Below, in pieces: positions 7,855 to 16,248 of a DNA stretch of 64,000 bases (position 1 is its first letter; each line of letters begins with the position of its first letter). Below the pieces are notes generated by a model, which was given only the letters and a program-made list of their open reading frames with translations, searched no databases and was not told the DNA's origin. This DNA is from Halomarina salina. GTDB lineage: Archaea > Halobacteriota > Halobacteria > Halobacteriales > Haloarculaceae. Location of the stretch: positions 3,035,875 to 3,099,874 of the forward strand of contig NZ_JALLGW010000001.1 of NCBI RefSeq assembly GCF_023074835.1, read 5' to 3'. The position numbers and the translations under genes were made by a program.

Positions 7855-8928
7855 TTACTCGACCGACCGCGCGGCGTCGACCGCCGCTTCGTACCCCATC
7901 GGCCCCTCCGTTTCCAGCACGTCGAGCAGCGCCGCGACTCGCTCGTCGGTGACCTCGCGGTCCGCGCGGGCGAGCAGTCCGCGGGCCGCGCCGCGGCCGC
8001 TCGCCGCACCGAACACGAGGTGTCGCTCCCCGCCGAACCGAGCGGGGTCGAACGGTTCGAACGTCGCCGGGTCGTCGAGCATGGCGGCCGTGTGGAGGCC
8101 CGACTCGTGGGAGAACACCTCCGACCCGAGCAGCGGCCGGGATTCGGGGACCGACTCGTCGAGTCGGTCGAGCACCCGTTCGCAGGTCGGAATCAGGCGG
8201 TCGAGGTCGACGCCGGGGTCGGGCGTCCCCGGTTCGGCGACGGCCGCCGCGACGAACTGTTCGAGCGAGGTGTTGCCCGCGCGCTCGCCGACGCCGCCGA
8301 CGCTCGCGTCGACCTTCTCGACGCCCCACTCGACGGCCGCCAGCGCGTTCGCCGTCGCCACCCCGAGGTCGTCGTGGAAGTGGACGCCCAGGTCGGCCGG
8401 GTCTCGGTCGAGTTCGTCGAGCGTCGAGACGACGCCGCTCGGCGTCCGCGCACCGACCGTGTCCGCGAGCGTCACGTACTCGGCGTCGAGGTCGGCGGTG
8501 ATGCGGTTCAGCGTCTCGGGGTCGGTCCGGAACCCGTCCATCGCGCTGAAGTGGACCGCCACTCCGGCGTCGCGAGCGACGTCGCACGCTTCTTCGATGG
8601 ACTCGCGGGCCTCCTCGGGCGTCGCGCCGAGCAGTCGCTCGCGCTGGCGGTCGCTCGTCGGGGCGAACACGTCGACCACGTCGACGCCGGCCTCCACCGC
8701 GGCCTCGACGTCTCCGGGAATCGCGCGGGCGATGCCGACCGTCCGCGCGTCGAGTGCGAGGCGCTCGGTGACCGCCTTTACGTCGAGGTCGCCGACCGGG
8801 AACCCCAGCTGGACGAGGGGGACGCCGAGGTCGTCGAGGTCGCGGGCGACGGCGACCTTCTGGTCGACCGAGTAGTCCCGCCCTGGCCGCTGTTCGCCCT
8901 CGCGGAGCGTGAGGTCCAGAATCTCCAT
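7855..8928 (-). CDS. Isopropylmalate/homocitrate/citramalate synthase-family protein
   Basis: 357 residues forming a single HMGL-like TIM barrel. The N-terminal LTLREGEQRPG (7-17) supplies the catalytic Arg/Glu, HFHDDLG (His183, His185) the metal ligands, and GGVGERAGNTSLE the acyl-CoA loop. The LeuA C-terminal allosteric domain (about 130 residues) is absent, which makes it closer in size to homocitrate or citramalate-type enzymes. These condense acetyl-CoA with a 2-oxo acid. I cannot tell which 2-oxo acid is used. It stands alone, with no leu genes nearby, and is divergent from the HTH gene at 9096. Confidence 0.8.
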   Translation of the reverse strand: MEILDLTLREGEQRPGRDYSVDQKVAVARDLDDLGVPLVQLGFPVGDLDVKAVTERLALDARTVGIARAIPGDVEAAVEAGVDVVDVFAPTSDRQRERLLGATPEEARESIEEACDVARDAGVAVHFSAMDGFRTDPETLNRITADLDAEYVTLADTVGARTPSGVVSTLDELDRDPADLGVHFHDDLGVATANALAAVEWGVEKVDASVGGVGERAGNTSLEQFVAAAVAEPGTPDPGVDLDRLIPTCERVLDRLDESVPESRPLLGSEVFSHESGLHTAAMLDDPATFEPFDPARFGGERHLVFGAASGRGAARGLLARADREVTDERVAALLDVLETEGPMGYEAAVDAARSVE

Positions 8929-9095
8929 GGCTACGTCACCGTCCTGGAGCGGCTAACGGTTCGGCCTACATGTGTCGGGGAGCGACCCGCACACCGGCCG
9001 TCGGTACTCGCGTCCGCGTCGCTTCGGGGGACGCGTTCTCGCGTCGTGAGAGCGCTATCGTCCCCTTAATAGTCGGGACCACACAGTGTCACGGT

Positions 9096-9452
9096 GTGCG
9101 TGAGGAGTCGTCGCTGGCGGAGGTCCTCGACCTGCTCAGCGACGAGTACGCGCGTGCCATCCTCACCGAGACGAGCGTAGAACCAATGTCCGCGAAGACA
9201 CTCAGCGAGCGGTGTGACGCCTCTCTCCCCACCGTCTACCGTCGTATCGACCAGCTCACCGACTGCGGTTTGCTCGAAGAACGGACGCGACCCCGACAGG
9301 ACGGCAACCACCACCGCGTCTACTCGGCCCGACTCCAGCGGTTCGCCGTCGAACTCGACGACGGTGAGTTCACCGCCGACCTCGAACGACGCGACGACGG
9401 CCGGGAGGAAGACGTCGCAGACCGCTTCACGCGGATGTGGGAGGACCTCTGA
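9096..9452 (+). CDS. Winged-helix transcriptional regulator (ArsR-like fold)
   Basis: 118 residues from the GTG at 9096 (VREESSLAEVLDLLSDEYARAIL). A winged helix-turn-helix fills residues 5-75; the recognition helix is in SLPTVYRRIDQLTDCGLLEE and the wing in RPRQDGNHHRVYS. The rest is acidic and may mediate dimerisation. Its stop overlaps the ATG of the next gene (TGATG at 9450-9454), so the regulator and the small membrane protein are translationally coupled. This pairing of an HTH protein with a three- or four-helix membrane protein recurs in haloarchaea as I recall it. Ligand and targets are unknown. Confidence 0.82.
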   Translation: MREESSLAEVLDLLSDEYARAILTETSVEPMSAKTLSERCDASLPTVYRRIDQLTDCGLLEERTRPRQDGNHHRVYSARLQRFAVELDDGEFTADLERRDDGREEDVADRFTRMWEDL

Positions 9453-9760
9453 TGGTGGACGTCGACCTCGTCTGGCTGGCGACCGTCGTGATGGCGGCCG
9501 GGTCGACGGTGCTCGGCCTGTTCGTCGGGTGGCAGGCGTACCGCGGGTTCCGCCGGAACGCCAGTCGGTCGATGCAGTACCTCTCGGTCGGCCTCATTCT
9601 GCTGACCGCGGTGTCGTTCACCGCCGCGTTCGCCTACACGGCGCTGTTGCGCACGGGCACCCTCGACGGGAGCTACCGCGGCCCGTTCACGCTCGTCGTC
9701 AGGACGCTGCAGTTCGTCGGCCTCGCGTTCATCGCGTACTCGCTGTACGCCCGACCGTGA
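9452..9760 (+). CDS. Small multi-helix membrane protein coupled to the HTH gene
   Basis: 102 residues from ATG 9452 (MVDVDLVWLATVVMAAGSTV). Three hydrophobic helices: about 6-27, 45-68 and 80-100, separated by the basic loop GWQAYRGFRRNASRSMQYLS and a short extracellular turn with a Gly-Ser-Tyr-Arg. The start overlaps the stop of the HTH regulator. It may sense or transmit something at the membrane to its partner, but this is inference from the coupling alone. Family known to me only as a conserved haloarchaeal protein. Confidence 0.75.
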   Translation: MVDVDLVWLATVVMAAGSTVLGLFVGWQAYRGFRRNASRSMQYLSVGLILLTAVSFTAAFAYTALLRTGTLDGSYRGPFTLVVRTLQFVGLAFIAYSLYARP

Positions 9761-9815
9761 CGGTGCGCGTCCGTGGACCTCCGGTCCGCTGACGTCGCTG
9801 ACCGGCTACCTGATT

Positions 9816-11033
9816 CTACGCCGCATCCCCGTCTCCGCAGTCGAGCGACCGGGCGACCCCCAGCAGCTCCTCCTTCGAGAGCACGTCGCTACTCACGCTG
9901 TAGTACGACCCGTCGCACGCCCAGCCGACCATCCTGGTCGCGCCGACGTCGCGGTACTGCCCGGTCGCCGCGCCGACGCTGACGTTCTCGCTCTCTGCCG
10001 TGCCGGTGAAGAGGTCGGTCGTGTTGTGTTTGCCGACGTAGACCGACCCGGAGTCGTTCTCGTAGGTCAGCGAGACGGTGGTGTAGTTCGACGTCGAGGA
10101 GACCGTGTGTCGCGCCGTAGTGAGCGAGAACCCGTCGGGGAGCGTCGGTTCGGGCACGGTCATCGACGTGTTCGCGCGAAGCGTGTCGAGCGACTCATAC
10201 GTCGTCGACTCCGGGAGGTCCGTCTCGGTGACGTTCGTTCCCTGGGGCGGGTCGAACTGGAACTGCTCCGCTGCGACCCCCGAATCGAACGTCACGTTCT
10301 CGTAGGTGACCGTGTACGTCGTCACGTCGCCGTCGTATCGGAACGACTGGCGCTGGCGGAGCGGGAAGTAGTGTTCCGCGTCGAGGTAGAGCGTCTGGTT
10401 GAGGCTGACGAACGTCCCGTTCTCGTTCCGGGCGTCCAGTTGCAAGACGTGGGCCGTCCGACCGTCGACCGTCGCGGTCCCCCCGTACTCGACGGTGTAC
10501 TGGCCGAGCGTCCCGTTCACGCGGGTCGTCGTGGGCGGCGACGGCGTGCCGGGGACGACCGGCAGCGGCGAGACGCCGACGGCGGAGGACCCCTCACCGT
10601 CGCGCTGGACGGCGTCGAACAGTCGCCGCAGGTAGTCGGGGTACGTGTCCTCGGCGTTCTCGAACCCGGAGGCGTCGATGCGCGTCGCCTCGTTCTCGCT
10701 GGCGTCGTACGACCACGTCACGCTCTCGTTGGAGACGACGAGGTCACCGCTCTGGTTCTCGGGCGCGAGCGTCTTCCGCCACGCCTCGCCGGTCGAGGGG
10801 CGCTGGACGACTCGTGCTCGCGTGTCGGTGAAGTTCGGGTTCCCGGCGACGTCGGTCTCGATCGTCGCACTGACCGTGTCGAACGACTGGTACCCCTCGG
10901 CCGCCTCCGTGCCGGTCGGCACGTCTGGCGTCGAGTCTGCACCGGGGCTGGTGACCGTGCTGCACCCGCTCAGAACCAGGAAGGCGGCGAGGGAGAGCAC
11001 GAGGACCGTCGACCGTCTGTTGTGGGGACTCAT
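9816..11033 (-). CDS. LolA-like lipoprotein, paralogue 1
   Basis: 405 residues. A signal peptide ends in the lipobox LSGC (Cys24), preceded by Arg residues and a hydrophobic core, so the protein is lipid-anchored outside the membrane. The mature part contains a LolA-like half-barrel: VTWSYDASENEATRIDA, TAHVLQLDARN and TLYLDAEHYFPLRQRQSF read like the family strands that bind acyl chains in bacteria. Archaea have no outer membrane, so a lipid or sterol carrier role is only a guess. A second domain (about 290-400) repeats the pattern found at the end of the downstream-listed paralogue at 11170-12246. Both are on the same strand, 136 bases apart. Confidence 0.72.
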   Translation of the reverse strand: MSPHNRRSTVLVLSLAAFLVLSGCSTVTSPGADSTPDVPTGTEAAEGYQSFDTVSATIETDVAGNPNFTDTRARVVQRPSTGEAWRKTLAPENQSGDLVVSNESVTWSYDASENEATRIDASGFENAEDTYPDYLRRLFDAVQRDGEGSSAVGVSPLPVVPGTPSPPTTTRVNGTLGQYTVEYGGTATVDGRTAHVLQLDARNENGTFVSLNQTLYLDAEHYFPLRQRQSFRYDGDVTTYTVTYENVTFDSGVAAEQFQFDPPQGTNVTETDLPESTTYESLDTLRANTSMTVPEPTLPDGFSLTTARHTVSSTSNYTTVSLTYENDSGSVYVGKHNTTDLFTGTAESENVSVGAATGQYRDVGATRMVGWACDGSYYSVSSDVLSKEELLGVARSLDCGDGDAA

Positions 11034-11169
11034 CGGACAGTTGTCGGAAGGGGTACCTGCCAGGGAAAAACGGTTTCGTGTCGCGTGCCGCCCGGCGAGG
11101 CCGTGGTGACCGACGGTCGCGAAGGTCCGGTATCCGCCCGCAGTCGGCGCTCGAACTCGATGCTCGGAG

Positions 11170-12246
11170 CTACTCGCAGGTGACCGACTCGGCGACGGTG
11201 GTCAGGTCGGCCTTCGACAGCGACCCCGCGACCGAGTAGCGGTGGCCGTCGCACGTCCACTGGAGCGTCCCGGTACCGGCGTACGTCCGGTAGGTGGCCG
11301 TCTCGTCGCCGACGCTGACCGTCTCGCCGCCGTCGAGACTGACGTTACCGTACAGGCCAGCGTCCTGCTTGCTCACCGAGAGTCGCGTCGAATCGTTGGC
11401 GAACGTCATCGAGAGACTGTCGCCCTCGTCGAGGCGCGTGACGACGGCCGTCTCGAGGTGGAACCCGTCGGGCAGGTCTGCCGAGGGGACGGTCGTCGAG
11501 GCGTTCGCCCGCAGCGCGTCGAGGGAGTCGTAGCGCTCGGTGGGCGGCAGTTCGGTCTCGTCGACCGTCGCGTTCGCGGGCGGGTCGAACGTGAACCGCT
11601 CGTCGTCGATGCCGGGGTTCAGTTCGACGTCGTCGTAGCGGACCGTCGTCGACAGGTTCAGGTCCTCGGTATCGACTGTCTGGTGCATCTTCACCGGGAA
11701 CCGGGTCGCGGCGTCGACCCAGACGGTCAGGGTACCGCCGAACCGGGCCGCATCGGTGGGGGTGAACTCGATGCGATGGACCGTCTGCCCGTCGAGTTGC
11801 TCGGTGCCGGCGTAGGAGACGTTCGACCGGTTCACCATGTCGTCGAGCAGTCGGCCGAACCCGTCGGTCGTCGGGAGGTCGCTCTCGGAGTAGTCGATCT
11901 TCTGAACGCTGTTCTCGCTGGCGTCGTGTATCCAGACGGCGTCGGTCGTCCGGACCGTCGTGTCGCCCTCGCGCTCGGTCGGCGCGAGCGTCTCCGAGCG
12001 CGACTCGCCGGTGCCGGGCCGGACCCACACCGCCGCTTTCGAGGTGGAGGTTTCCCCGTCGTACGTGACGGTGGTCGTCCGGGTCGCGGAGAACCCGTCG
12101 AGGTCGTTCATCTTCTGGTCGAACCGCTGGACGTAGTTCTCGACCGTCTCGTCGTCGACCGGACCGGTCGCCATACACCCGCTCGTGACGAGCAGGAGGG
12201 CGAGCGCGGCCGCGAAGAGGGAGGACCGAAGCTGTCGGGGGACCAT
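11170..12246 (-). CDS. LolA-like lipoprotein, paralogue 2
   Basis: 358 residues with lipobox TSGC (Cys24) after a hydrophobic leader. It shares with the neighbouring paralogue the blocks DAVWIHDASENSVQKIDY, LDGQTVHRIEF, VDAATRFPVKMHQ, ELPPTERYDSLDALRANAST and the Cys-bearing end GTLQWTCDGHRYSV; the other copy has the matching WACDGSYYSV. The shared YxSLDxLRANxSxTVP linker between the two domains strongly suggests tandem duplication. Each ends with a Cys pair (WTCDG and VTCE here), probably a disulphide. It is the promoter-proximal copy; a leaderless TATA box lies at 12274-12280. Confidence 0.72.
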   Translation of the reverse strand: MVPRQLRSSLFAAALALLLVTSGCMATGPVDDETVENYVQRFDQKMNDLDGFSATRTTTVTYDGETSTSKAAVWVRPGTGESRSETLAPTEREGDTTVRTTDAVWIHDASENSVQKIDYSESDLPTTDGFGRLLDDMVNRSNVSYAGTEQLDGQTVHRIEFTPTDAARFGGTLTVWVDAATRFPVKMHQTVDTEDLNLSTTVRYDDVELNPGIDDERFTFDPPANATVDETELPPTERYDSLDALRANASTTVPSADLPDGFHLETAVVTRLDEGDSLSMTFANDSTRLSVSKQDAGLYGNVSLDGGETVSVGDETATYRTYAGTGTLQWTCDGHRYSVAGSLSKADLTTVAESVTCE

Positions 12247-12273
12247 TGCGACCGGACGTTCCGCCCCGTTTCA

Positions 12274-12280
12274 CATAAAC
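12274..12280 (-). promoter_or_regulatory. TATA box for the lipoprotein genes
   Basis: GTTTATG on the minus strand, 28-34 bases before the ATG at 12246, as for a leaderless haloarchaeal transcript. Confidence 0.55.
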
Positions 12281-12290
12281 CGAGAGCGGT

Positions 12291-12309
12291 TTTTTCACGT
12301 GCTGAAAAA
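12291..12309. promoter_or_regulatory. Inverted repeat upstream of the lipoprotein promoter
   Basis: TTTTTCA-CGTGC-TGAAAAA, a perfect 7-bp inverted repeat with a CACGTG core, 11 bases upstream of the TATA box. In an otherwise G+C-rich region this looks like an operator or BRE-adjacent activator site. No cognate regulator is evident. Confidence 0.4.
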
Positions 12310-12401
12310 GGGGCGTCCGGGCGAGCGAGGCGGTCTGTCGGGAGACAGTCCGCGGGCGGTCGGACTCCGGTCCACGGTCCGAAGAGCCCGCGAACGAAGC
12401 C

Positions 12402-12407
12402 CATAAG
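12402..12407 (+). promoter_or_regulatory. TATA box for the cbiX-like gene
   Basis: CATAAG, 25-30 bases before the ATG at 12432; suggests a leaderless transcript. Confidence 0.45.
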
Positions 12408-12431
12408 CGCTTCACGTCCCATCCTTCGCGT

Positions 12432-13307
12432 ATGTCACAGGCGCTCGTCATCGTCGCCCACGGGTCGCACCTCAACCCCGATTCGAGCACCCCGACGTTC
12501 GACCACGCCGACACCATCCGCGCCTCGGGCGCGTTCGACGAGGTCCGCGAGGCGTTCTGGAAGGAGGAGCCGTCGTTCCGCGAGGTGCTTCGCACCCTGG
12601 AGTCCGACGAGGTGTACGTCGTCCCGCTGTTCGTCTCGGAGGGCTACTTCACCGAGCAGGTCATCCCGCGCGAACTCAGGCTGGAGGGCTGGGACGTCGA
12701 CGAGTGGGACTCCGACGGGACGAGCGCGAGTCACACGACGCTGACCGCGAGCGACGTCGAGGGGAAGACGGTCCACTACTGCGGTCCGGTCGGCACCCAC
12801 GACGCGATGAGCGACGTCATCGTCCAGCGCGCGGAGTCGGTCACGGGCGATCCGGCGGTGGGCGAGGGGTTCGGCCTCGCCGTCGTCGGTCACGGCACCG
12901 AGCGCAACGAGAACTCGGCGAAGGCCATCCACTACCACGCCGACCGCATCCGCGAGATGGACCGGTTCGACGAGGTGGATGCGCTGTTCATGGACGAGGA
13001 CCCCGAGGTCGACGACGTCGCCGAGTTCTTCGAGAGCGACGACGTGGTGGTCGTCCCGCTGTTCGTCGCCGACGGCTTCCACACCCAGGAAGACATCCCC
13101 GAGGACATGGGCATCACCGACGACTACCGCGAGGGCTACGAGGTGCCCGCGCTGGTCGACGGGACGAACGTCTGGTACGCGGGCGCGGTCGGGACCGAAC
13201 CGCTCATGGCCGACGTCGTCCTCGAACGCGCCGCCGAGGCCGGTGCCGACGTGGGCGACGCCATCGACCGCGTCCGTGCCGAGACGGGCGGCGTCGCCGG
13301 GGACTGA
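12432..13307 (+). CDS. CbiX-like sirohydrochlorin (cobalto)chelatase, two-domain
   Basis: 291 residues made of two CbiX-type chelatase domains. The first begins VIVAHGSHLNPDS (His10) and the second VVGHGTERNENSAKAI (His154); each is followed by the family pattern of a strand ending VVPLFVSEGYFT or VVPLFVADGFHT. The duplicated form inserts Co2+ (or Fe2+/Ni2+) into sirohydrochlorin in cobalamin, siroheme or related tetrapyrrole synthesis. The next gene is a DR2241-type protein, a known partner of CbiX-like domains, which supports a metal/tetrapyrrole role. Cobalamin genes are not otherwise seen in the window. Confidence 0.85.
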   Translation: MSQALVIVAHGSHLNPDSSTPTFDHADTIRASGAFDEVREAFWKEEPSFREVLRTLESDEVYVVPLFVSEGYFTEQVIPRELRLEGWDVDEWDSDGTSASHTTLTASDVEGKTVHYCGPVGTHDAMSDVIVQRAESVTGDPAVGEGFGLAVVGHGTERNENSAKAIHYHADRIREMDRFDEVDALFMDEDPEVDDVAEFFESDDVVVVPLFVADGFHTQEDIPEDMGITDDYREGYEVPALVDGTNVWYAGAVGTEPLMADVVLERAAEAGADVGDAIDRVRAETGGVAGD

Positions 13308-13380
13308 CCGCTCCCGCGCCGACAGCACGGCGACCCGACCACCCGACGGCACGCTCTCGCGTCACGGACGAACGACCCGG

Positions 13381-13387
13381 CTTTATC
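13381..13387 (+). promoter_or_regulatory. TATA box for the DR2241-type gene
   Basis: CTTTATC, 25-31 bases before the ATG at 13412, so this gene probably has its own leaderless promoter although it follows the cbiX-like gene. Confidence 0.5.
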
Positions 13388-13411
13388 GCCCTCCCACCCG
13401 TCGATTCTCGC

Positions 13412-14494
13412 ATGGACGATTCCCTGTTCGAGTCGCTGCGCGATGCCGCCGACGAGGGCGTCGAACTCGACGGGTTCACCGCGCGGCGAACCGCCGACGG
13501 CTACGTCGTGGAGACCCCCGAGGAACGCCGCGAGGGACTCCCCGAGGACGAGTTCCGACAGGTCGCGGGAGCGCACGCCGACTACGTGACGAACTGGGAC
13601 GCGTGGCGCGACCTCCCGGACGCTCGTCGCGCGTTCCTGCGCTGGGTCGAGGGAGCCGACGAACGCTCGGTCGAGGACCGCTACGCCGCCCTCCGCGATG
13701 GCGGTATCCAGCGTCACTGGGGCGAGTTGCTCCTCACCGCCACGCTCGACGAGACCGACGGCGGTGGCGGCCGCCACTACTACCTGCGTCACGAGGACGA
13801 CGCCGACGAGTCGACCGACGACCTCGACGTCCACGAGGACCCGCTCGACGCACGCGACATCGCGAAACTCGACGACGACGGCAGATATCGGCCGCTGAAG
13901 ACCGCCCCCACGCTCCGCACCGGGTGGGTGTTCCCCCGCCTCACCGGAGAGCGACTCGTACAGGCGGTCGACTTCTTCTACCCCGCGACGGTCGCGAACT
14001 GGCACCGAGAGCGCGAGGGCGACCTCGACGTGACCCACTGGCGGGAGACCGCCGAGCGCCAGACCGGCATCTACGAGATCATCGACGAACTCTCCGGCGA
14101 GCAGGTCGAGTGGCTGGCGGAGTCGTGCTGCGTCGACTCCCAGTGTCTCAAGCGCAGGCAGTGGGACGAGGACGAGGAGACCGACCTCGACGTGCCCCGC
14201 GGCGACGGCGAGTTCCCCTGCCGAGAGCCGTGCTCGCTGGTCGTCGCCGCCGCCCGCAAGTGGGCCATCAACGAGGGCGAGACCGAGCGGGAGTACACGT
14301 TCACGCTGACCCCCAGCGAGAAGGGACAGCTGGAGGACCTGGTCGACGCCGTCGCGGAGGGTCGAACCGACGAGATACGCGAGGCGGACGTGTTCGATGG
14401 CGCGAACCGCTACCGGGCGCGCTGGCTCCGGGCGAAGCGGTTCGACGAAGCGGGGGAACTACCGGCGGTCGAACGCGACCGAGATCAGGAGTAG
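13412..14494 (+). CDS. DR2241-type protein with Fe-S cluster cysteines
   Basis: 360 residues from the ATG at 13412. The N-terminal 110 residues are helical and acidic; the middle (WVFPRLTGERLVQAVDFFYP, 172-191) matches the DR2241 family, and the C-terminal third holds SCCVDSQCLKRR (Cys239, 240, 245) and CREPC (Cys270, 274), suited to a 4Fe-4S cluster. In other prokaryotes this domain is fused or adjacent to CbiX domains, as here (105 bases downstream of the cbiX-like gene). It probably acts with the chelatase in handling a metal or tetrapyrrole; the actual reaction is not known. Confidence 0.8.
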   Translation: MDDSLFESLRDAADEGVELDGFTARRTADGYVVETPEERREGLPEDEFRQVAGAHADYVTNWDAWRDLPDARRAFLRWVEGADERSVEDRYAALRDGGIQRHWGELLLTATLDETDGGGGRHYYLRHEDDADESTDDLDVHEDPLDARDIAKLDDDGRYRPLKTAPTLRTGWVFPRLTGERLVQAVDFFYPATVANWHREREGDLDVTHWRETAERQTGIYEIIDELSGEQVEWLAESCCVDSQCLKRRQWDEDEETDLDVPRGDGEFPCREPCSLVVAAARKWAINEGETEREYTFTLTPSEKGQLEDLVDAVAEGRTDEIREADVFDGANRYRARWLRAKRFDEAGELPAVERDRDQE

Positions 14495-14534
14495 TCCGAG
14501 TCGAGCAGCGGTACGAGTCGCACCGCGCTACCGC

Positions 14535-15104
14535 TCAGTCTTCGGTCCGGGTGGAGTAGACGTACGCTGCGGCCCCGAGTGCGCTCGCGGCGGCGAGAAC
14601 GCCGAGGACGATGGCCGCCGTCCCGCCCGTGGCGAACGTCGAGATGGCGAGCAGGACGGCGACCCCACCGAGTGCGACCGCGGGGACGAGTTCGGCGGTC
14701 GACAGGCCGTCGGAGTCGAGTTGCCGCTCCTCGGGTCTGGCACGGGGTTCGGCGAGCGACTCGTCGATCTCGACCGGCGGCTTCTCCGGTTCCGCGCCGA
14801 GTTCGATGCTCACCGTCTCGGTCGTCCCGCCGTGGGCCGTCGTCACTTCGAGCGTCCCGCGCCCGCGGGCACCGTCGGCGATTGTGACGTGGACGACCTG
14901 CGTGTCGTCCTTCGTGACGTAGTGGTGGCCCTCGTCGAGCCTCGCGTTCGCCGAGAGTTCGTCGTCGAGTTTCAGGTGGACGTGGGTCGCCTCGCCGTGG
15001 TTGGTCAGTCGAACGTCGAAGCTACCGGACGCGGAAAACTCGGCGGGAACGCCGAGCGTGTGCATCCCGTCGGGGTTGACGTCGACGACGAGGCTGTCGT
15101 TCAC
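14535..15104 (-). CDS. Haloarchaeal membrane-anchored protein with immunoglobulin-like head
   Basis: 189 residues with a GTG start. Residues 1-105 alternate short strands (SFDVRLTNHGEATHVHLKLD, QVVHVTIADGARGRGTLEVT, TTETVSIELGA) like an Ig/CARDB-type beta sandwich. A polar linker follows and then two membrane helices at the C-terminus (about 135-155 and 160-182), ending in a short polar tail. There is no signal peptide at the N-terminus, so the head is probably cytoplasmic unless the protein is tail-inserted. Function unknown; seen in haloarchaea generally. Confidence 0.65.
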   Translation of the reverse strand: MNDSLVVDVNPDGMHTLGVPAEFSASGSFDVRLTNHGEATHVHLKLDDELSANARLDEGHHYVTKDDTQVVHVTIADGARGRGTLEVTTAHGGTTETVSIELGAEPEKPPVEIDESLAEPRARPEERQLDSDGLSTAELVPAVALGGVAVLLAISTFATGGTAAIVLGVLAAASALGAAAYVYSTRTED

Positions 15105-15137
15105 GGAATGAGTCGTCGATGGGTGGGTAGAAAACCG

Positions 15138-15332
15138 TTACGCTGGCGCTCCCTCCCGCATATCCGGGGGAAGCAGGTTCGGGATGCCCTCCTCGATGGG
15201 GTACTCCTCGTCGCACTCCGTACAGACGAGGCGACCGTCGAGAATCTCCTCTTCGTCCCGGCGAACGACCTCCAGTTCGAGTTCCTGCTTGTCGAGCGGA
15301 CAGCAGAGGATGTCCATCAGGGATTCCTTCAT
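15138..15332 (-). CDS. Trm112-family small zinc-binding protein
   Basis: 64 residues, ATG at 15332 preceded by GGAGGT close to the start. Starts MKESLMDILCCPLDKQELEL and contains CTECDEEYPIEEGIPNLLPP, the Trm112/UPF0434 pattern; possible zinc ligands are Cys10, Cys11, Cys37 and Cys40. In archaea and eukaryotes Trm112 stabilises and activates methyltransferases acting on tRNA, rRNA and release factor. No methyltransferase lies beside it here, so its partners are elsewhere. Confidence 0.85.
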   Translation of the reverse strand: MKESLMDILCCPLDKQELELEVVRRDEEEILDGRLVCTECDEEYPIEEGIPNLLPPDMREGAPA

Positions 15333-15371
15333 ACCTCCTCACTCGGGGGTCCGTGGCAAAAGCATGCCGAC

Positions 15372-15494
15372 CGACCTTTTTCGTCGTCGGGTCGCGCTTC
15401 GCGTGGCGGCTTCGCCGCCACGGCATGCGGTTGCGGGCCTGCGGCCCGCAACCCGCGCGACCACTCCTCGAAAAACGTCGATGAAAACGGCCGC
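15372..15494 (+). repeat. Modular intergenic repeat, copy 1
   Basis: Left box CGACCTTTTTCGTCGTCGGG (15372-15391), then three GC-rich hairpins (CGCGCTTCGCG; TGGCGGCTTCGCCGCCA; a longer one with GCGGGCC/GGCCCGC), then right box CTCGAAAAACGTCGATGAAA (15467-15486) and GGCCGCTC. The two boxes are imperfect inverted repeats of one another. It lies between the Trm112-like gene and the 3' end of the ParB-like gene. The same boxes occur at 28465-28647 and, reversed, at 30847-30917. Not an insertion sequence; class unknown. Confidence 0.75.
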
Positions 15495-15584
15495 TCGCTC
15501 ACTCGCTTCGCTCGTTCGCTCGCGGTACAGTCGATAGTGTCACCGCCGATAGCATCACCGCAAGCAGGCTGCTTTTCGGTCCGG

Positions 15585-16214
15585 CTACTGCTCCAGTTCC
15601 GGGTGGGCTTCGTCCCGGTGTGGCTCCAGGGACGCAGCGTCTTCTCCCGGAGGGATGCCGACGTAGGCGGATTGGCCTTCGTACTCCCCGCCCGTCAGGG
15701 CGTGGTGGACGATGGCAACGGCCCGGTGGTTCCCGTCGGCGAGGTAAGCCGGTTCGTCGACGGACTCCTGGACGGCGATGAACACACCCGCCTCCTCGCC
15801 GGAGCGGAACTCCTCGGACATCTCACGAACGTCGAGGACGTCCTTGGGCACGTTCTCGTGGAGCGACTCGACGTCGTCGACCGCCGCGAGTCGCTCAGCG
15901 ACGCTCTCGATGTCGTTCTCGTCGGCGACGGCACGCCAGCCCTCGTCCTCTGGTCCCTTGACGACCATGAGGTTGCGGAGTTCCTGTTCCGTAAACCGGA
16001 GTCGGTACCAGTCGAGGTCCTCCTCGCGGAGGAACGACTCGGCGAGTCGCTGGGGGTCGCCCAGTAGTTCGAAGAGCTCGTCCGTCGAACAGCTCTCGAC
16101 GTCGGCGTCGACGTCCTCGTCTTCGATCTCCCGTCTCGCCCACTCCCGGAGCACCGTCTCGGCCGTGACCTGTTCGACACTCCCCGCTCGGTCGTCTATT
16201 TCGATGTCGCGCAC
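15585..16214 (-). CDS. Protein with ParB/sulfiredoxin-like ADGNHR motif
   Basis: 209 residues with a GTG start. The N-terminal half is helical and acidic. Near the C-terminus ESVDEPAYLADGNHRAVAIV carries the DGNHR-type motif of the ParB/Srx fold, which binds or hydrolyses nucleotides in that superfamily. Unlike ParB there is no following HTH domain, and no parA lies nearby, so a role in chromosome partition is unlikely. It could be an ATP/CTP-binding or modification-related protein. The assignment rests on one motif. Confidence 0.55.
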   Translation of the reverse strand: MRDIEIDDRAGSVEQVTAETVLREWARREIEDEDVDADVESCSTDELFELLGDPQRLAESFLREEDLDWYRLRFTEQELRNLMVVKGPEDEGWRAVADENDIESVAERLAAVDDVESLHENVPKDVLDVREMSEEFRSGEEAGVFIAVQESVDEPAYLADGNHRAVAIVHHALTGGEYEGQSAYVGIPPGEDAASLEPHRDEAHPELEQ

Positions 16215-16248
16215 TAGAATCGGAGTTGCCGCCCCGGGGGTTCAAGTC

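Noticed and set aside
12432..13307. Ferrochelatase (HemH) as an alternative for the chelatase.
   Set aside because: Two CbiX-type domains with AHGSH and GHGTE and the DR2241-type neighbour fit CbiX better; HemH motifs are absent.
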